Program-made: the position numbers and the translations under genes | The notes under the pieces: model-generated | Databases searched by the model: none | What the model was told of the DNA's origin: nothing | Seen by the model: only the letters and a program-made list of their open reading frames with translations | Shown: piece by piece, positions 62,177-64,000 of the stretch | Layout of the letters: the number at the start of each line of letters is the position of its first letter | Position numbering within the stretch: position 1 is the first letter of the stretch | NCBI GenBank assembly: GCA_004123355.1 | Contig: SCHM01000002.1 | Span: 5,863,569 to 5,927,568 of the forward strand | DNA: 64,000 nucleotides | Source of the DNA: Amphirosellinia nigrospora | Lineage: Eukaryota; Ascomycota; Sordariomycetes; Xylariales; Xylariaceae | Direction: 5' to 3'

Positions 62177-63433
62177 AAAATAGATGAATGATAATGCAAT
62201 CAATCAATGTAAGGACATCCATATACGGACGGCACTGCATGTTAGTTTGCCCGTTCCATGTAGGTCAGCAAAGCGGCATGGGTGTGTGATTAGTAAAAAC
62301 GGACTATGTATTAAGTAGGTATACCGAATATAGTACTGTAGAACCATTTTGTAACATTCGAGATCGAAATTAAAGGGTTACGGCACGGTAGCTGCCACGG
62401 GGGTTTTCTCTGTCCATCGATCTCGGATCCCAGCCCGGCCCGACCGGTCGATTTCTGATTCGAAGGAAACCGAGTTCAACCACATACTTCCCTTCTCGGG
62501 TCCCGATAGACGAGCCAAGACCAGACTAGCTAGCATGCACGGTCGGCACGTACAGTACTTGTCCCTACATATGATCGACTGCACGGACGTTCGTGTTACG
62601 TATGCGGCTCTTTTCGTAGGAATGGGATGAGGCTCGCTTCTCAGAGGAGTATTCCTTGTATTATGTTTATTAGTCATTTACCGGCGCATTATCGGTAAGT
62701 CGTAGGATCTACGGAGCTCCCGCCTTGCGGCTCTTCGTTACTCATTCAATACCCATTAGGAGGATCTGATCGTGATCTGTCAACCGTCGCGTCGATGAGC
62801 ACATCGTGTAATATAGAATACGAAGAAAAATGGGTCTAAGTGACAATTGTCGAAACAACATAGTACTCGGTTAAGCCGAGCCTCATAGACTGACGGATCA
62901 TCTTCGGTGTAAGGAGTAAGCTGTAAAAACCATAGTAGGGGGTTAGGTTGATTAAGACTTGGCTCCTCTAGTGTTAGGGGTATCCATGTGCCGGAAACCC
63001 CGAGGCGGAGTCAAGCAGCGCAGCGCAGTACCTGTATGTTCATAGAAGACTCTGACGTTTCAAACAAGATAGAATATGGATGAGAAGACGGTACAAGTAA
63101 GCACGATTTATGAATTAAGCAATGATTTCACGATGAGAAATGTGAATGTGAAAACCGTTGAGGACTATCGTCATCGTTTTGAATTTTGAGTCGGGTATCT
63201 CGCACTATATACAGATAAGCTCTGCTTGAAATTTTTATACAAAAAAGTTTTCCTTTCGTTGCGCATCGTAATTGCCATCGTATAGCGCGAATTGGTGTTG
63301 TGCTTCTAGTATTCGTCGTAACTCGTAACAATTTCCTGTAGTTCGTCATGAATGCTTCATTACTACACCTATTAGACGCTTATTGGGTTTGTAGGAAAAT
63401 CCTTTTTGCGTAGTATAGCTGCATTCTGGTAGT

Positions 63434-64000
63434 TTAATCAACACGAATGACAACTCTCCACCCGAGGGCGCCGGCTTCGCGAATTGCGCACGCCAGACAG
63501 GCCCTCCTACGGCGGCTTATGATGGCGTTCCACCCTTTCTCTGCGCAGAAGGCGCGAACGAGAATTTCTAGGTCGGAACCAAATTGCCGCCTTCGTGCCC
63601 CGAGCTCCATCTTGGTCTCAGGTGCAGTGGGAGGTGGCGGATCGATACGTTCGAATTTACTGGCGCCCGAGCGTGCTGTGCTAGGGCGACGCTCGAGCTG
63701 TGGAGTTGAGAGTTGGATTGGAGGTGTGTTCGTCGGCTCGAGCGCGAACGTGGATGAGAGGGATGACATGCGTGAAAGGGCTGCCATGTCTGGCGAGCGA
63801 GGTGGAGCAAACCCCGTGATGCAGTCAATGACCAACACGCGCTGGGGTCTGTTTGCAAATGATGTCTTTGATGATGATACACTGCTCGATCGTCCGTGTG
63901 ATGGAGGGGTTTTCATGAGGTCTTCGAGGGACGTTGAGGCAGGTCGGTTCAGGAGATCCGTAAGGTGAATCGCGGTGTATGTATAGAAACGGTGGAGCGG
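63434..64000 (-). CDS. Conserved hypothetical protein, 3' part (runs off the window)
   Basis: The minus-strand frame is open from the window edge (first residues PLHRFYTYTAIHLTDLLNRP, then STSLEDLMKTPPSHGR) to the stop at 63434, about 188 codons. The ATG at 63916 is internal; the gene starts beyond 64000. The middle is Ser/Pro-rich and disordered. The C-terminal ~60 residues form a compact, conserved-looking block: GARRRQFGSDLEILVRAFCA, EKGWNAIISRRRRACLACAI and REAGALGWRVVIRVD. I recognise the style of this block from Sordariomycete hypothetical proteins but know no function. No membrane segment is seen in the visible part. Confidence 0.7.
   Translation of the reverse strand, partial: PLHRFYTYTAIHLTDLLNRPASTSLEDLMKTPPSHGRSSSVSSSKTSFANRPQRVLVIDCITGFAPPRSPDMAALSRMSSLSSTFALEPTNTPPIQLSTPQLERRPSTARSGASKFERIDPPPPTAPETKMELGARRRQFGSDLEILVRAFCAEKGWNAIISRRRRACLACAIREAGALGWRVVIRVD

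Larger units (their letters stand above)
55959..63433. other. 7.5-kb gene desert with microsatellites and hairpins
   Basis: No recognisable coding sequence. Overlapping open frames near 58.1-58.7 kb on both strands lack any family motif. The interval contains a microsatellite-rich block (56.0-56.8 kb), several inverted repeats and a 13-base G run (listed separately). Confidence 0.45.

Noticed and set aside
1-64000. CRISPR arrays, tRNA and 5S/large rRNA genes.
   Set aside because: No regularly spaced repeats, no paired A-box/B-box within tRNA distance and no 5S-like sequence were seen on reading both strands; a covariance-model scan would be decisive for tRNAs and small RNAs.

Overview
The window is nuclear DNA from a filamentous ascomycete (Pezizomycotina, most likely a Sordariomycete; I cannot name a genus). 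The evidence is short introns of about 50-210 bases with GT...AG ends and CTAAT/CTGAC-like branch sites, HET and Clr5 proteins that are fungus-specific, a peroxisomal malate synthase ending in SKL, and an Hsl1/Nim1-type septin kinase.

Layout. 0.6-2.4 kb: NIPA-type transporter (-). 3.6-4.0 and 8.4-8.6 kb: two decayed C-terminal scraps of pogo/Fot1-type DNA transposases. 4.1-8.2 kb: an acyl-protein-thioesterase-like hydrolase (-), an APH-fold kinase (+) and a small uncharacterised protein (+). 9.9-13.4 kb: V-ATPase subunit E (+) convergent with an unidentified nuclear protein carrying a PCNA-box-like N-terminus (-). 13.4-18.1 kb: no gene seen. 18.1-22.7 kb: Dnf1-type P4-ATPase lipid flippase (+). 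24.4-32.1 kb: an allorecognition-type island with a HET protein (+), the C-lobe of a fungal HGD-type protein kinase (-), and a HET-type C-terminal module joined to a different N-terminal domain (+). 32.5-44.3 kb: a core block with membrane-anchored aldehyde dehydrogenase (Msc7 type, +), SMC5 (-) and Hsl1-type kinase (+). 46.6-48.8 kb: malate synthase (+). 48.8-63.4 kb: a gene desert with microsatellites and hairpins, holding only one minimal Clr5-domain gene. Right edge: the 3' part of a conserved hypothetical gene (-) that runs out of the window.

The core genes are unrelated housekeeping functions (vacuolar acidification, lipid asymmetry, Smc5/6 genome maintenance, septin/cell-cycle control, glyoxylate cycle). 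No biosynthetic cluster or prokaryote-like system is visible. The most unusual part is 24-32 kb, where pieces of HET and kinase allorecognition genes are recombined.

A strong caution: many conserved genes (NIPA, P4-ATPase, aldehyde dehydrogenase, SMC5, Hsl1 kinase, malate synthase and others) are broken by one-base frame changes, often one base short in a homopolymer, while the protein sequence on both sides stays well conserved. This looks more like indel errors in the assembly than gene death. Gene spans below therefore cover the whole recognisable gene even where the reading frame is interrupted.
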